Assembly (NCBI GenBank): GCA_012522705.1
Contig: JAAYJY010000013.1
Location: 1-6,028 of the forward strand
Origin: Syntrophomonadaceae bacterium
GTDB lineage: Bacteria > Bacillota > Syntrophomonadia > Syntrophomonadales > Syntrophomonadaceae
Direction: 5' to 3'
DNA: 6,028 nt
Below, piece after piece: positions 1-5,444 of this stretch (position 1 is its first letter; the number at the start of each line of letters is the position of its first letter). The notes beneath the pieces are model-generated. The model made no database searches. It saw only the letters and a program-made list of their open reading frames with translations, and had not been told where the DNA came from. Position numbers and translations under genes: made by a program.

Positions 1-108
1 AAACTCTTCTGCTGCGATTTCATTGTAGTTTGACTGCTTCAGCACCTGAAATGCATAGGTAAGCATATAATATATATTTTTGATGAGAATACCCTTGTCG
101 CTAAACAT
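1..108 (-). CDS. mcrC: McrC, subunit of the McrBC restriction system (5' part only)
   Basis: Only the first 36 codons are inside the window; the gene continues past the left edge. It starts at ATG 108-106, inside the last codons of mcrB, so the two genes overlap by 8 nt (ATGTTTAG), a layout that favours translational coupling. The peptide begins MFSDKGILIKNIYYMLTYAF and continues with QVLKQSNYNEIAAEEF. The pattern I-K-N-I-Y-Y-M-L-x-Y-A-F near the N-terminus is what I know from McrC proteins. McrC carries the PD-(D/E)xK nuclease and is the partner that stimulates McrB GTP hydrolysis; the catalytic part would lie outside this window. The identification rests on the short motif plus the position directly after mcrB. 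I am fairly sure of it, but cannot say whether the rest of the gene is intact. Confidence 0.85.
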   Translation of the reverse strand, partial: MFSDKGILIKNIYYMLTYAFQVLKQSNYNEIAAEEF

Positions 109-2059
109 CGAATACGCCACGCAGAATGTTTCCCCAACGATGCAGATTTCTTGGTTCATCGAACCAATACTCGCTCAGCATTGGTAAGATATCATATTCT
201 ACCACCTGTATCATCCACTCATCGGTGCATTCTTCCTGAGCGCAGAAATAGCTGTGGCCAATACAGAAACCACTGCCAAGAGAACTGTCGGCCGTAATCT
301 CTTTATTTAGCTCTTGGATGCGTTCAATCAGTGCGTTGAGTGTTTCGTCATCAAAGCCTTCCTGATATGCCTTAAAACCAGCAGAATTGAAGCCAGGCTC
401 CATTTCATAGAAGCTGAAGCGGCGGCGCAAGGCATAGTCGATCATTGCCAGGCTGCGGTCGGCCGTGTTCATCATACCGATAATGTAAACGTTCTGCGGA
501 ACCGTAAACGGCATCCCGTTGTAGGCAAGCGTAGCCTTTGCCCCACGATATTCCTTTTCGATCAGCATCAGCAGTTCACCAAATATCTTGCTTACATTGC
601 CCCGATTGATCTCATCGATAATGAAGAAGAACTCCTTATCGGGCGTATTAGCGGCCTTCTGACAGAAGCGATAGAAAACGCCGTTCTGCAGTTCAAATCC
701 CTCGCCCTGGGGCTTATACCCCATAATGAAATCTTCGTAGGAGTAGCTCTGGTGAAATTGGATGAACTCAATTCGGCCGTCATCCTTTTCTCCCATAACA
801 GAATAAGCCAAACGCCTTGCCGCAAAGGTTTTGCCCACACCCGGAGCCCCCTGCAAAATCAGGTTCTTTTTGTTTCTTAAAAGAGACACCAGGGTATCAT
901 AACGATCGCCGGTCATATATACTTCTTGCAAGAATTCATCTTTGGAATACGCGTCGAAGTCAGGGTCAATTTTTTCGTTCGTGTATAAGGGTATCTTGGA
1001 AAGGTCAACCTGGTCCAATGCTTTACTCAGCTCATCGCGCAGCTTCCAAATATAAACACCTTCTGTTTTTTTCTCTGCATACTTCCCTAAATATAAAATA
1101 GGCCACCATTTTGAGTTATCTGTATCCGTTTTCATTAAAGGACATCCGGTTGCCTTTGCAACTCGTTGTGCGAGAGAGGATGACCCAACGTTATAGAAAT
1201 TATTTGTATCACCATATTTAACTGCCAGTTGTTTGCAGGTCGCCGCACCGCCATAGTCTTTCATTCGCTTCATAATTTTTAGACTATCCATGATAAAAAC
1301 AGCTTCGTCGGCAAGTAGCTGCAACCAGTGATGAGTAGAAATATTCGGGCTATAATCGTCCGGAAACCATTTATTCTTAGAATAATGCCGGCTTATATAG
1401 AAGCCCACATCAATCGTCAATGTCTTTAATGCTTTATCAGCATAACAACTGTCAGTCAAAACCGACTGCAGCAGTTGCACCAATTCTGTATCCTTTGCCA
1501 ATTGCCCGCAGATATCATCGTAGAGCTTCAACCACCCTGTTAAATTTGCCGAGGAAGAACCTTTCTTAGGAACATAATCGCTTTCCAACTCCTTGGCGAC
1601 AGCACGGCACTCTGAATACTTGTAGATATAATACTTGTCCGGATAGCGAAGCCATAAATATGTGCTGATGGAGTTTGAGTTTTGATAGTGCTGTTTCCAT
1701 GTACCATCATCATATTTTACCCGCAGCGTTTCCGCATCGGACTGGAATTTCTGAATACGTTCCGTAAAACTCCTGGATTCATCAAAAAGGCTAATGAACA
1801 TCGCCCGGGTGGCTTCTGCATCGGCTTCAGCAAACGCTCTTATCATAGCCCTTGGAAAGTTGTTCATGGAGGCCAGCAGATTGGTTGTCTTATCAGTGGC
1901 TTTCCAGAACATACTTAAGAAATCCGGCGCATTAATATCCCAATGCTCTTGAAAATGCTTGAGAGCCTCCCATTTATATTTTTCGTTTTCCCATTGTTGA
2001 GAGACAAAATCCCTTTTATAGTCGGCAAGGACAGCCTTCAGTTTTTCGGTATTTATCAT
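101..2059 (-). CDS. mcrB: McrB, GTP-dependent AAA+ motor of a type IV (McrBC) restriction system
   Basis: A complete 652-residue protein. McrB is the AAA+ GTPase that recognises modified DNA, translocates, and drives cleavage by McrC in the cytoplasm. The motor lies in the C-terminal part: Walker A GAPGVGKT at residues 404-411, FIQFHQSYSYEDFIMGY at 432-448, Walker B FFFIIDEINRGN at 477-488, the McrB signature MNTADRS at 530-536, and an arginine-rich DYALRRRF at 541-548 that probably supplies arginine fingers. Residues 1 to about 385 are a long region of unknown fold, rich in aromatic residues (TYLWLRYPDKYYIYKYSEC at 133-151, WWPILYLGKY at 318-327). By analogy this would be the recognition part, but it is much longer than that of E. 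coli McrB (whole protein about 460 residues). The start ATG has an AGGAGG site 8 nt upstream. mcrC overlaps the 3' end. Base composition is visibly more AT-rich than the neighbouring crotonase gene, consistent with a transferred defence gene. Family assignment is secure; the target modification is unknown. Confidence 0.95.
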   Translation of the reverse strand: MINTEKLKAVLADYKRDFVSQQWENEKYKWEALKHFQEHWDINAPDFLSMFWKATDKTTNLLASMNNFPRAMIRAFAEADAEATRAMFISLFDESRSFTERIQKFQSDAETLRVKYDDGTWKQHYQNSNSISTYLWLRYPDKYYIYKYSECRAVAKELESDYVPKKGSSSANLTGWLKLYDDICGQLAKDTELVQLLQSVLTDSCYADKALKTLTIDVGFYISRHYSKNKWFPDDYSPNISTHHWLQLLADEAVFIMDSLKIMKRMKDYGGAATCKQLAVKYGDTNNFYNVGSSSLAQRVAKATGCPLMKTDTDNSKWWPILYLGKYAEKKTEGVYIWKLRDELSKALDQVDLSKIPLYTNEKIDPDFDAYSKDEFLQEVYMTGDRYDTLVSLLRNKKNLILQGAPGVGKTFAARRLAYSVMGEKDDGRIEFIQFHQSYSYEDFIMGYKPQGEGFELQNGVFYRFCQKAANTPDKEFFFIIDEINRGNVSKIFGELLMLIEKEYRGAKATLAYNGMPFTVPQNVYIIGMMNTADRSLAMIDYALRRRFSFYEMEPGFNSAGFKAYQEGFDDETLNALIERIQELNKEITADSSLGSGFCIGHSYFCAQEECTDEWMIQVVEYDILPMLSEYWFDEPRNLHRWGNILRGVFDV

Positions 2060-2065
2060 CTTTTA

Positions 2066-2073
2066 CTCCTCCT
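2066..2073 (-). promoter_or_regulatory. Ribosome binding site of mcrB
   Basis: On the minus strand AGGAGGAG precedes ATG 2059-2057. The AGGAGG core ends 8 nt before the start codon. It is a near-perfect Shine-Dalgarno sequence and fixes the start of mcrB. Upstream, the minus strand reads TTGGGT, 16 nt, then TATAGT, about 90 nt before the start codon. This could be a weak promoter, but the -35 match is poor and I do not call it. Confidence 0.8.
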
Positions 2074-2196
2074 GTCCCCTTCGTGGTTGCACAATTCTTT
2101 TCTCTTTTGGTTTGTAAACATCGTTTTCATTAATTCTACTATAAGTTTCCTGCTTCCTTACCCAATGAATCCCAACAAAGCAAAGGAACAAATGAA

Positions 2197-2239
2197 ATCG
2201 TCTATCCCGTCCTTCGATAGGAAGGGCGTAATAGACGAT
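2197..2239. repeat. Long inverted repeat (hairpin) upstream of mcrB
   Basis: The arms ATCGTCTAT (2197-2205) and ATAGACGAT (2231-2239) are perfect complements. After a 2-nt internal mismatch the stem resumes for 8 more pairs, one of them G-T (2208-2215 with 2221-2228), closing on a 5-nt loop GATAG. The stem is about 17 pairs in 43 nt. No T-run follows on either strand, so it is not a typical intrinsic terminator. It lies about 140 nt upstream of the mcrB start. It could be a small repeat element, part of the mcrB leader, or a protein binding site; the sequence alone does not decide. Confidence 0.7.
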
Positions 2240-2281
2240 AAAATCGAAGTCGTTCCCGTTCCCCTGGTGTTTAACTGATCG

Positions 2282-2302
2282 ACTTGGGGACCGGCACCAA
2301 GT
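2282..2302. repeat. Imperfect ACTTGGGGAC palindrome (degenerate copy)
   Basis: ACTTGGGGAC is followed by CGGCACCAAGT, giving a 21-bp inverted repeat with two mismatched pairs around a central C. The left arm is identical over 10 bases to the arm of the perfect palindrome at 3501-3531, and the right ends share CCAAGTTAT. It is therefore probably a decayed copy of the same repeat family. On the minus strand it falls at the end of the recognisable part of the gene remnant at 2302-2537 and supplies the TAA at 2304-2302. The adjoining 2242-2280 holds a GTTCCCGTTCCCCTGGTGT stretch that may be further repeat material. Confidence 0.6.
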
Positions 2303-2537
2303 TATCCAGAAATCATCATCCATGATGTTGGGATAGGTGAGCCCGATGCTGGCACCTTGCTTTCCGGACTGATATCCCTGGAGAACGATGCTTCATCAAT
2401 ATCAAACCCAAACGCCAACGCCGCCGCCCCCTCGACCTTGAAAATCCCATACAGTTTACCGTCATGTATACTTTCGAGCTCAATATATCGGATACGAGGC
2501 GACGATGATGTTCTTGCAGGGTACCTGCCGGCCCTCC
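2302..2537 (-). pseudogene. Frameshifted remnant of an unrecognised gene behind the crotonase gene
   Basis: The minus strand has no intact reading frame here, but two frames look protein-like one after the other. In the first, peptides such as YIELESIHDGKLYGIFKVEG and then AAALAFGFDIDE run to about 2393. In the next, open after a TGA at 2395-2393, the peptide SIVLQGYQSGKQGASIG continues with LTYPNIMDDDFW down to about 2305. Joined by one frameshift near 2375-2395 they read like one globular domain. A strong AAGGAGGG site (2539-2532) overlaps the crotonase stop codon, but the triplet at the right spacing is GTA (2524-2522), not a start codon. That frame also ends early at TGA 2482-2480, so the 5' end seems broken too. 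The palindrome at 2282-2302 marks the downstream limit. I infer a former second gene of the crotonase operon. I do not recognise the family. Confidence 0.5.
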
Positions 2538-2539
2538 TT
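2532..2539 (-). promoter_or_regulatory. Orphan ribosome binding site at the crotonase stop codon
   Basis: AAGGAGGG on the minus strand overlaps the TAA stop (2540-2538) of the crotonase gene. This is the usual arrangement for a tightly coupled downstream gene. No ATG, GTG or TTG follows at a workable distance; the triplet 7 nt downstream is GTA. The site is best read as the leftover of the gene now represented by the remnant downstream of it. Confidence 0.6.
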
Positions 2540-3317
2540 ATTTCCCCTTATATTCGGGTTTGCGCTTCTCCAGGAAGGCAGTCATGCCTTCTTTTTGGTC
2601 CTCGGTGGAAAACAGCCCCGACCAAGTCTTGATCTCATATTTCAGACCTGAATCCAGATCGACACCCTCCCCGTAGTTCACACAACCCTTGATCGCTTTC
2701 ATGGCCAGCGGCGCTTTGGCAGCCAGGCCGGCCGCTAATTGACGGGCTTCTTCCATCAACTGCTCCTTGGGCGCCACCGCATTGACCAGCCCGATCCTCA
2801 AGGCGGTGTCGGCATCGATGTTCTTGCCGGTCATCACCAGGTACCGGGCCCATCCGGAACCTACGATGCGAGGCAGGCGCTGGGTTCCTCCCCCGCCGGG
2901 GATGATGCCCAGATTTATCTCCGGCTGCCCCAACATGCTGCCTTCGGCCGCAATCCGTATATCGCAGGCCAGGGCCAGTTCGCATCCCCCGCCCAGGGCC
3001 AACCCGCCGATAGCGGCGATTACCGGCCGGTCCAGCTGGTATATCTTATCGAAAGCAGTTTTACATTTGTCCAGGAATCTCTCCGCCTGCATCGTGTCCA
3101 TGCTCGACATGGCTTGTATGTCGGCCCCGGCCGCGAAAACCTTGCTCCCCCCGGTCACAATGACCGCCCTGATATCCGCATCAGCGATGATGGCATCCAT
3201 GACCTGGTCCAGCTCGGTGATCAACTCAGCATCGATAGCATTGTAGGTCTTGGGCCTGTTCAGGGTGATTGTGGCAATCCCGTCTTCCTTGGCAAATAAC
3301 AATGTCTTGAAGTCCAC
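2538..3317 (-). CDS. Enoyl-CoA hydratase / 3-hydroxybutyryl-CoA dehydratase (crotonase family)
   Basis: A complete 259-residue crotonase-fold protein of normal family length. Such enzymes reversibly add water to trans-2-enoyl-CoA; short members (Crt) interconvert crotonyl-CoA and 3-hydroxybutyryl-CoA in cytoplasmic butyrate or fatty-acid metabolism. Visible motifs are LNRPKTYNAID at 19-29, the oxyanion-hole loop KVFAAGADI at 59-67, IGGLALGGGCELALACD at 103-119 with the first catalytic Glu at 113, and GQPEINLGIIPGGGGTQRLPR at 130-150 with the second catalytic Glu at 133. Both glutamates being present argues for a true hydratase rather than an isomerase or hydrolase relative. The start is GTG (3317-3315) with AAGGGGG ending about 8 nt upstream; the ATG just upstream is in another frame. 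The usual Crt partners (thiolase, 3-hydroxyacyl-CoA dehydrogenase) are absent, and the gene behind it appears decayed. Exact chain-length preference cannot be read, so no symbol is given. Confidence 0.93.
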   Translation of the reverse strand: MDFKTLLFAKEDGIATITLNRPKTYNAIDAELITELDQVMDAIIADADIRAVIVTGGSKVFAAGADIQAMSSMDTMQAERFLDKCKTAFDKIYQLDRPVIAAIGGLALGGGCELALACDIRIAAEGSMLGQPEINLGIIPGGGGTQRLPRIVGSGWARYLVMTGKNIDADTALRIGLVNAVAPKEQLMEEARQLAAGLAAKAPLAMKAIKGCVNYGEGVDLDSGLKYEIKTWSGLFSTEDQKEGMTAFLEKRKPEYKGK

Positions 3318-3390
3318 CAGTCATTCCCCCTTTTTTATTATAGGTCCCCGGTCATTCTGTTGGCTGGGCCATCAGCCCTGCCAATCCTAG

Positions 3391-3745
3391 CACCAAATTC
3401 CAATCTCTGGATTCATTGTCGGCAATATGAAGGGGGCTGTCAACAATATCAAGACGTTGGGGAGTTGGACATTCAGGTGAAGAGTCCTTATCCCGCCCGG
3501 CAATAACTTGGGGACAGTCCCCAAGTTATTGGGCAAGAAAACCTCGCGAAAAGCCGTGTTTTGGGCTATATTGAGGGGGAGAAAGTTGCGGCGGCGTTAT
3601 TGGAAATGGGGATTAAATATATGAAATCGGAACAGGAATACAGGGACAGTATCAGACAGATGCAAACGGTGGTTTGGTGATGCGCCAGCTCAACAACATC
3701 GGCTACTTTAAGGAGCGGGCCAAAAAAATGGCCGGGATAAAATAA
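3391..3745 (+). pseudogene. Multiply frameshifted remnant of an unrecognised gene, interrupted by a palindrome
   Basis: No intact frame exists, but protein-like sequence passes through all three forward frames. From 3391, one frame gives IPISGFIVGNMKGAVNNI followed by KTLG, then ends at TGA 3478-3480. A second frame takes over near 3460 with GELDIQVKSPYPARQ, meets a TAA at 3504-3506 that lies inside the 31-bp palindrome, and stays in frame afterwards with GQENLAKSRVLGYIEGEKVA then AALLEMGIKYMKSEQEYRDS, ending at TGA 3678-3680. The third frame gives DANGGLVMRQLNNIGYFKER then AKKMAGIK, ending at TAA 3743-3745. An ATG at 3680-3682 overlaps the TGA (TGATG), but the 21-residue peptide it would start is more likely the old C-terminus. 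The simplest reading is one gene of roughly 110 visible codons with two 1-nt frameshifts and one stop. The family is not recognised. It ends 22 nt before the next gene, so the two may once have been one transcription unit. Confidence 0.5.
3501..3531. repeat. Perfect 31-bp palindrome of the ACTTGGGGAC family
   Basis: The left arm CAATAACTTGGGGAC and its exact reverse complement GTCCCCAAGTTATTG flank a single central A, giving 15 perfect pairs. It sits inside the plus-strand gene remnant, keeps its frame across the repeat, and introduces TAA at 3504-3506. The core recurs in degenerate form at 2282-2302. No T-run follows, so it is not a standard intrinsic terminator. From general knowledge, palindromes of this type resemble REP-like elements mobilised in trans by IS200/RAYT-type transposases; no such transposase gene is in the window, so that link is inference. 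Confidence 0.85.
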
Positions 3746-3767
3746 AGCCAGGGGTTGGAAGTATTTG

Positions 3768-4577
3768 ATGAAACGAATAGAATTTATCGGCGGGTCGGGT
3801 ATCGGCAAATCAACCCTTTACCGGGAGGTTGTGAGACATAAGAAGCGCCAGGATCCTTGGATGACAGCAGCAGAGGCAAGGGGATACCTGGCCAAAACCA
3901 TAGAGGTCGATAAAGCTGCCCTGAGATTGGCGCAATTATATTTAAAAACCAATATACCAATAACCAAACGACTGCGGGGATATCTGACCTCAAAAATATT
4001 ATCCCGATATAGCCGAGACATTTTTGATTCAGTACACGAAAAGTACCTGGATGTGGCGGATGCATTTTTGGGGCCTTTGTATGAATACGGCGAGATCAAT
4101 TCGGTAAGAAAGCTCTCATTGTATGCCCATTACTACAATCAATCTCTCCTCCAAATTATGCTGCTGGATTATTATAAGCTGAACGAAGTGGTCGTTTTTG
4201 ATGATGGTTTAATTCACAATACCCCTGGTTTTAGCGAGGAGGACCGATTTCGAGCCATCTTGGCGAACCACGCCAACAATGGCACCAGCGTGATCCCCAC
4301 CGGCATCGTTTATTGTATTATGAACGAAAAAAGCTATCTGGAACGGCGCAAAGGCAAGATACGGCAAGGGAGAGGCACGGCCAGAGAACGGACTTTAAAT
4401 GATGAGCAACTCGAAAGATCATGTCACCAATTTTTAAAATCGTCCCATGGCAAGATCAGTTTGTTGCGAAAGTACGGCATACCGGGGCTGGAGATCGATA
4501 TGGACGATCCCATTAAAGAAAACGCCCAAACAGTCTATGAGTATATCGATGACCTATCGAGAGGGCGGTGCTCCTGA
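3768..4577 (+). CDS. P-loop NTPase with kinase-like layout, function unknown
   Basis: A 269-residue protein counted from ATG 3768; a TTG codon directly before it could extend it by one residue, but GGAAG 6 nt upstream of the ATG favours the ATG. The N-terminus is a beta strand running into Walker A: KRIEFIGGSGIGKST (2-16, with GGSGIGKS at 8-15). A second hydrophobic strand with acidic end, VVVFDDGL (141-148), is a probable Walker B. GIVYCIMNEKSYLERR (179-194), followed by the basic stretch KGKIRQGRGTARERTLND (195-212), resembles the strand plus Arg-rich LID of nucleoside/nucleotide kinases such as thymidylate kinase. The middle (about 40-135) is helical and rich in Tyr and Leu. There is no signal peptide or membrane segment, so it should be cytoplasmic. 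I infer phosphoryl transfer onto an unknown small or sugar-like substrate, but a non-kinase NTPase is possible. No functional partner is adjacent; a decayed gene lies 22 nt upstream. Confidence 0.8.
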   Translation: MKRIEFIGGSGIGKSTLYREVVRHKKRQDPWMTAAEARGYLAKTIEVDKAALRLAQLYLKTNIPITKRLRGYLTSKILSRYSRDIFDSVHEKYLDVADAFLGPLYEYGEINSVRKLSLYAHYYNQSLLQIMLLDYYKLNEVVVFDDGLIHNTPGFSEEDRFRAILANHANNGTSVIPTGIVYCIMNEKSYLERRKGKIRQGRGTARERTLNDEQLERSCHQFLKSSHGKISLLRKYGIPGLEIDMDDPIKENAQTVYEYIDDLSRGRCS

Positions 4578-4610
4578 TCGCCTCAACGAGGTGCATGTTT
4601 TGATCAGGAG
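4571..4610 (+). repeat. Inverted repeat over the stop codon of the P-loop gene
   Basis: CTCCTGATC (4571-4579) is repaired by GATCAGGAG (4602-4610), 9 perfect pairs. The stop codon TGA 4575-4577 is inside the left arm, and a small CCTC/GAGG stem lies in the loop. A second short inverted repeat follows at once, GCAGGG (4613-4618) with CCCTGC (4635-4640). Together they could end transcription or protect the 3' end, but no T-tract follows either stem, so a rho-independent terminator is not supported. Confidence 0.45.
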
Positions 4611-4753
4611 GGGCAGGGACGTTTGTTGGGCCCGCCCTGCTTACCGCCTGCTCTTGTTTGCCTCAGCACACCTGCTCGTTTGGTCCATCTCTTAATTCAT
4701 AATCAGAGAATGCTGCTAATGCCCCGCCGGAGGTTTTCCATAATAAATTGTAA

Positions 4754-4777
4754 ATTCCTGCTGCATATTACAGGAAT
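4754..4777. promoter_or_regulatory. Inverted repeat upstream of the exported-protein gene, possible operator
   Basis: ATTCCTG (4754-4760) and CAGGAAT (4771-4777) are perfect 7-bp arms around a 10-nt AT-rich spacer. The centre is about 55 nt before the ATG at 4820, in an AT-rich stretch that must contain the promoter. The size and position suit binding of a dimeric regulator. It does not match an operator I know, and no regulator gene is adjacent. A short RNA hairpin in the leader is the alternative. Confidence 0.4.
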
Positions 4778-4804
4778 AAGGAAATATGTGGAGAAATAAT
4801 AGCC

Positions 4805-4812
4805 GGGGGTGG
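4805..4812 (+). promoter_or_regulatory. Ribosome binding site of the exported-protein gene
   Basis: GGGGGTGG ends 7 nt before ATG 4820-4822. It supports this ATG as the start and, with it, the short positively charged N-terminus expected of an exported protein. Confidence 0.6.
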
Positions 4813-4819
4813 TAATACG

Positions 4820-5392
4820 ATGCGCAACAATAATCCATCAATTCTGACTCTGGCAGCCTTGTTCCTGATCATATTCGCGGATGGCAAAGGGTGGCTGGGT
4901 TCGGATTCAGCGATAATGCCAATATCGGACGTGAATCCTTCCGCCAACGTACCAATAAACCTTCCCACAGTGGCTTTGCCCAACCAAACGCTGGATTTGA
5001 CGCCCCTTGAGCTGCCTCCTAATGGGGCTGTCCATTATTATGTGACATCAGAGCCCATCGCTCCGTTTAGCATCTCAACCGAAGCAGGACAGAACTATTA
5101 CGCCAAACTCGTGGATGTCAATACTGAGCAGCCAGTTGTCACCATATTCGTCCGAGGCGGTCAGCCCGTCAGCATCACAGTACCCCTTGGCAATTATGAG
5201 TTCCGCTATGCGAGCGGAACCCAATGGTATGGAGAAGACCAATTGTTCGGCCCGGGAACGACTTGCCAGAAGGCTGCAAAGAGATTCGACTTCTACCTGG
5301 ATGGTAACAGGATAATAGGGCACACTGTGCAGCTCATCAAGCAGGTCGACGGTAATTTGCCCACGACCCCGATTGCCCGGAGTAGTTTCTAG
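4820..5392 (+). CDS. Small exported or membrane-anchored protein with a conserved C-terminal domain, function unknown
   Basis: A 190-residue protein. It begins MRNNN, followed by one hydrophobic stretch ILTLAALFLIIFA (8-20). This fits a signal peptide or an uncleaved N-terminal anchor; I see no clear AxA cleavage site or lipobox. Residues about 30-65 are Pro/Asn/Leu-rich and probably an extended linker. The C-terminal part is compact: YYAKLVDVNTEQPVVTIFVR (93-112), then a VPLGNYEFRYASGTQWYGE run (123-141), and GHTVQLIKQVDGNL (168-181). From memory, this pattern (VxGG...VPLGxYxxxYAxGxxWYGE...FGPxT...GHTVxLI) recurs in bacterial proteins of unknown function, often behind different N-terminal modules; I cannot name a Pfam entry. 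It is likely a beta-rich domain outside the membrane. The gene stands alone behind about 240 nt of non-coding DNA and converges with the zinc-ribbon gene. Confidence 0.75.
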   Translation: MRNNNPSILTLAALFLIIFADGKGWLGSDSAIMPISDVNPSANVPINLPTVALPNQTLDLTPLELPPNGAVHYYVTSEPIAPFSISTEAGQNYYAKLVDVNTEQPVVTIFVRGGQPVSITVPLGNYEFRYASGTQWYGEDQLFGPGTTCQKAAKRFDFYLDGNRIIGHTVQLIKQVDGNLPTTPIARSSF

Positions 5393-5444
5393 GCAAGGAA
5401 TTCTTCATGAGCTTGGGCCCTCCGTTCCTTATCTCCGGTAATGC

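Noticed and set aside
314..880. Plus-strand open frame of 188 codons
   Set aside because: It is antisense to the conserved AAA+ region of mcrB and has no plausible product.
2063..2323. Minus-strand open frame of 86 codons between mcrB and the crotonase gene
   Set aside because: It starts within the gene remnant, crosses the palindrome and the hairpin, and ends in the mcrB ribosome binding site. It has no ribosome binding site of its own, and only its first residues (MDDDFW) look protein-like; these belong to the remnant.
2739..3299. Two overlapping plus-strand open frames opposite the crotonase gene
   Set aside because: They are antisense to an enzyme with all catalytic motifs present; open antisense frames are common in GC-rich codons.
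3337..3342. Perfect TATAAT on the minus strand upstream of the crotonase gene
   Set aside because: No -35-like hexamer lies 16-18 nt upstream, and it is only 19 nt from the GTG start, which leaves almost no leader for the ribosome binding site. Probably chance in an AT-rich stretch.
3362..3376. Short GGCTG/CAGCC hairpin upstream of the crotonase gene
   Set aside because: Five base pairs only, no T-run, expected by chance.
3680..3745. 21-residue open frame starting in a TGATG overlap
   Set aside because: The overlap mimics translational coupling, but its frame is protein-like already upstream of the ATG (DANGGLV), so it is better read as the frameshifted C-terminus of the remnant.
5393..5444. 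Bidirectional terminator between the convergent genes
   Set aside because: AAGGAA and TTCCTT can pair, but over a loop of more than 20 nt and with no T-tract; too weak to call.
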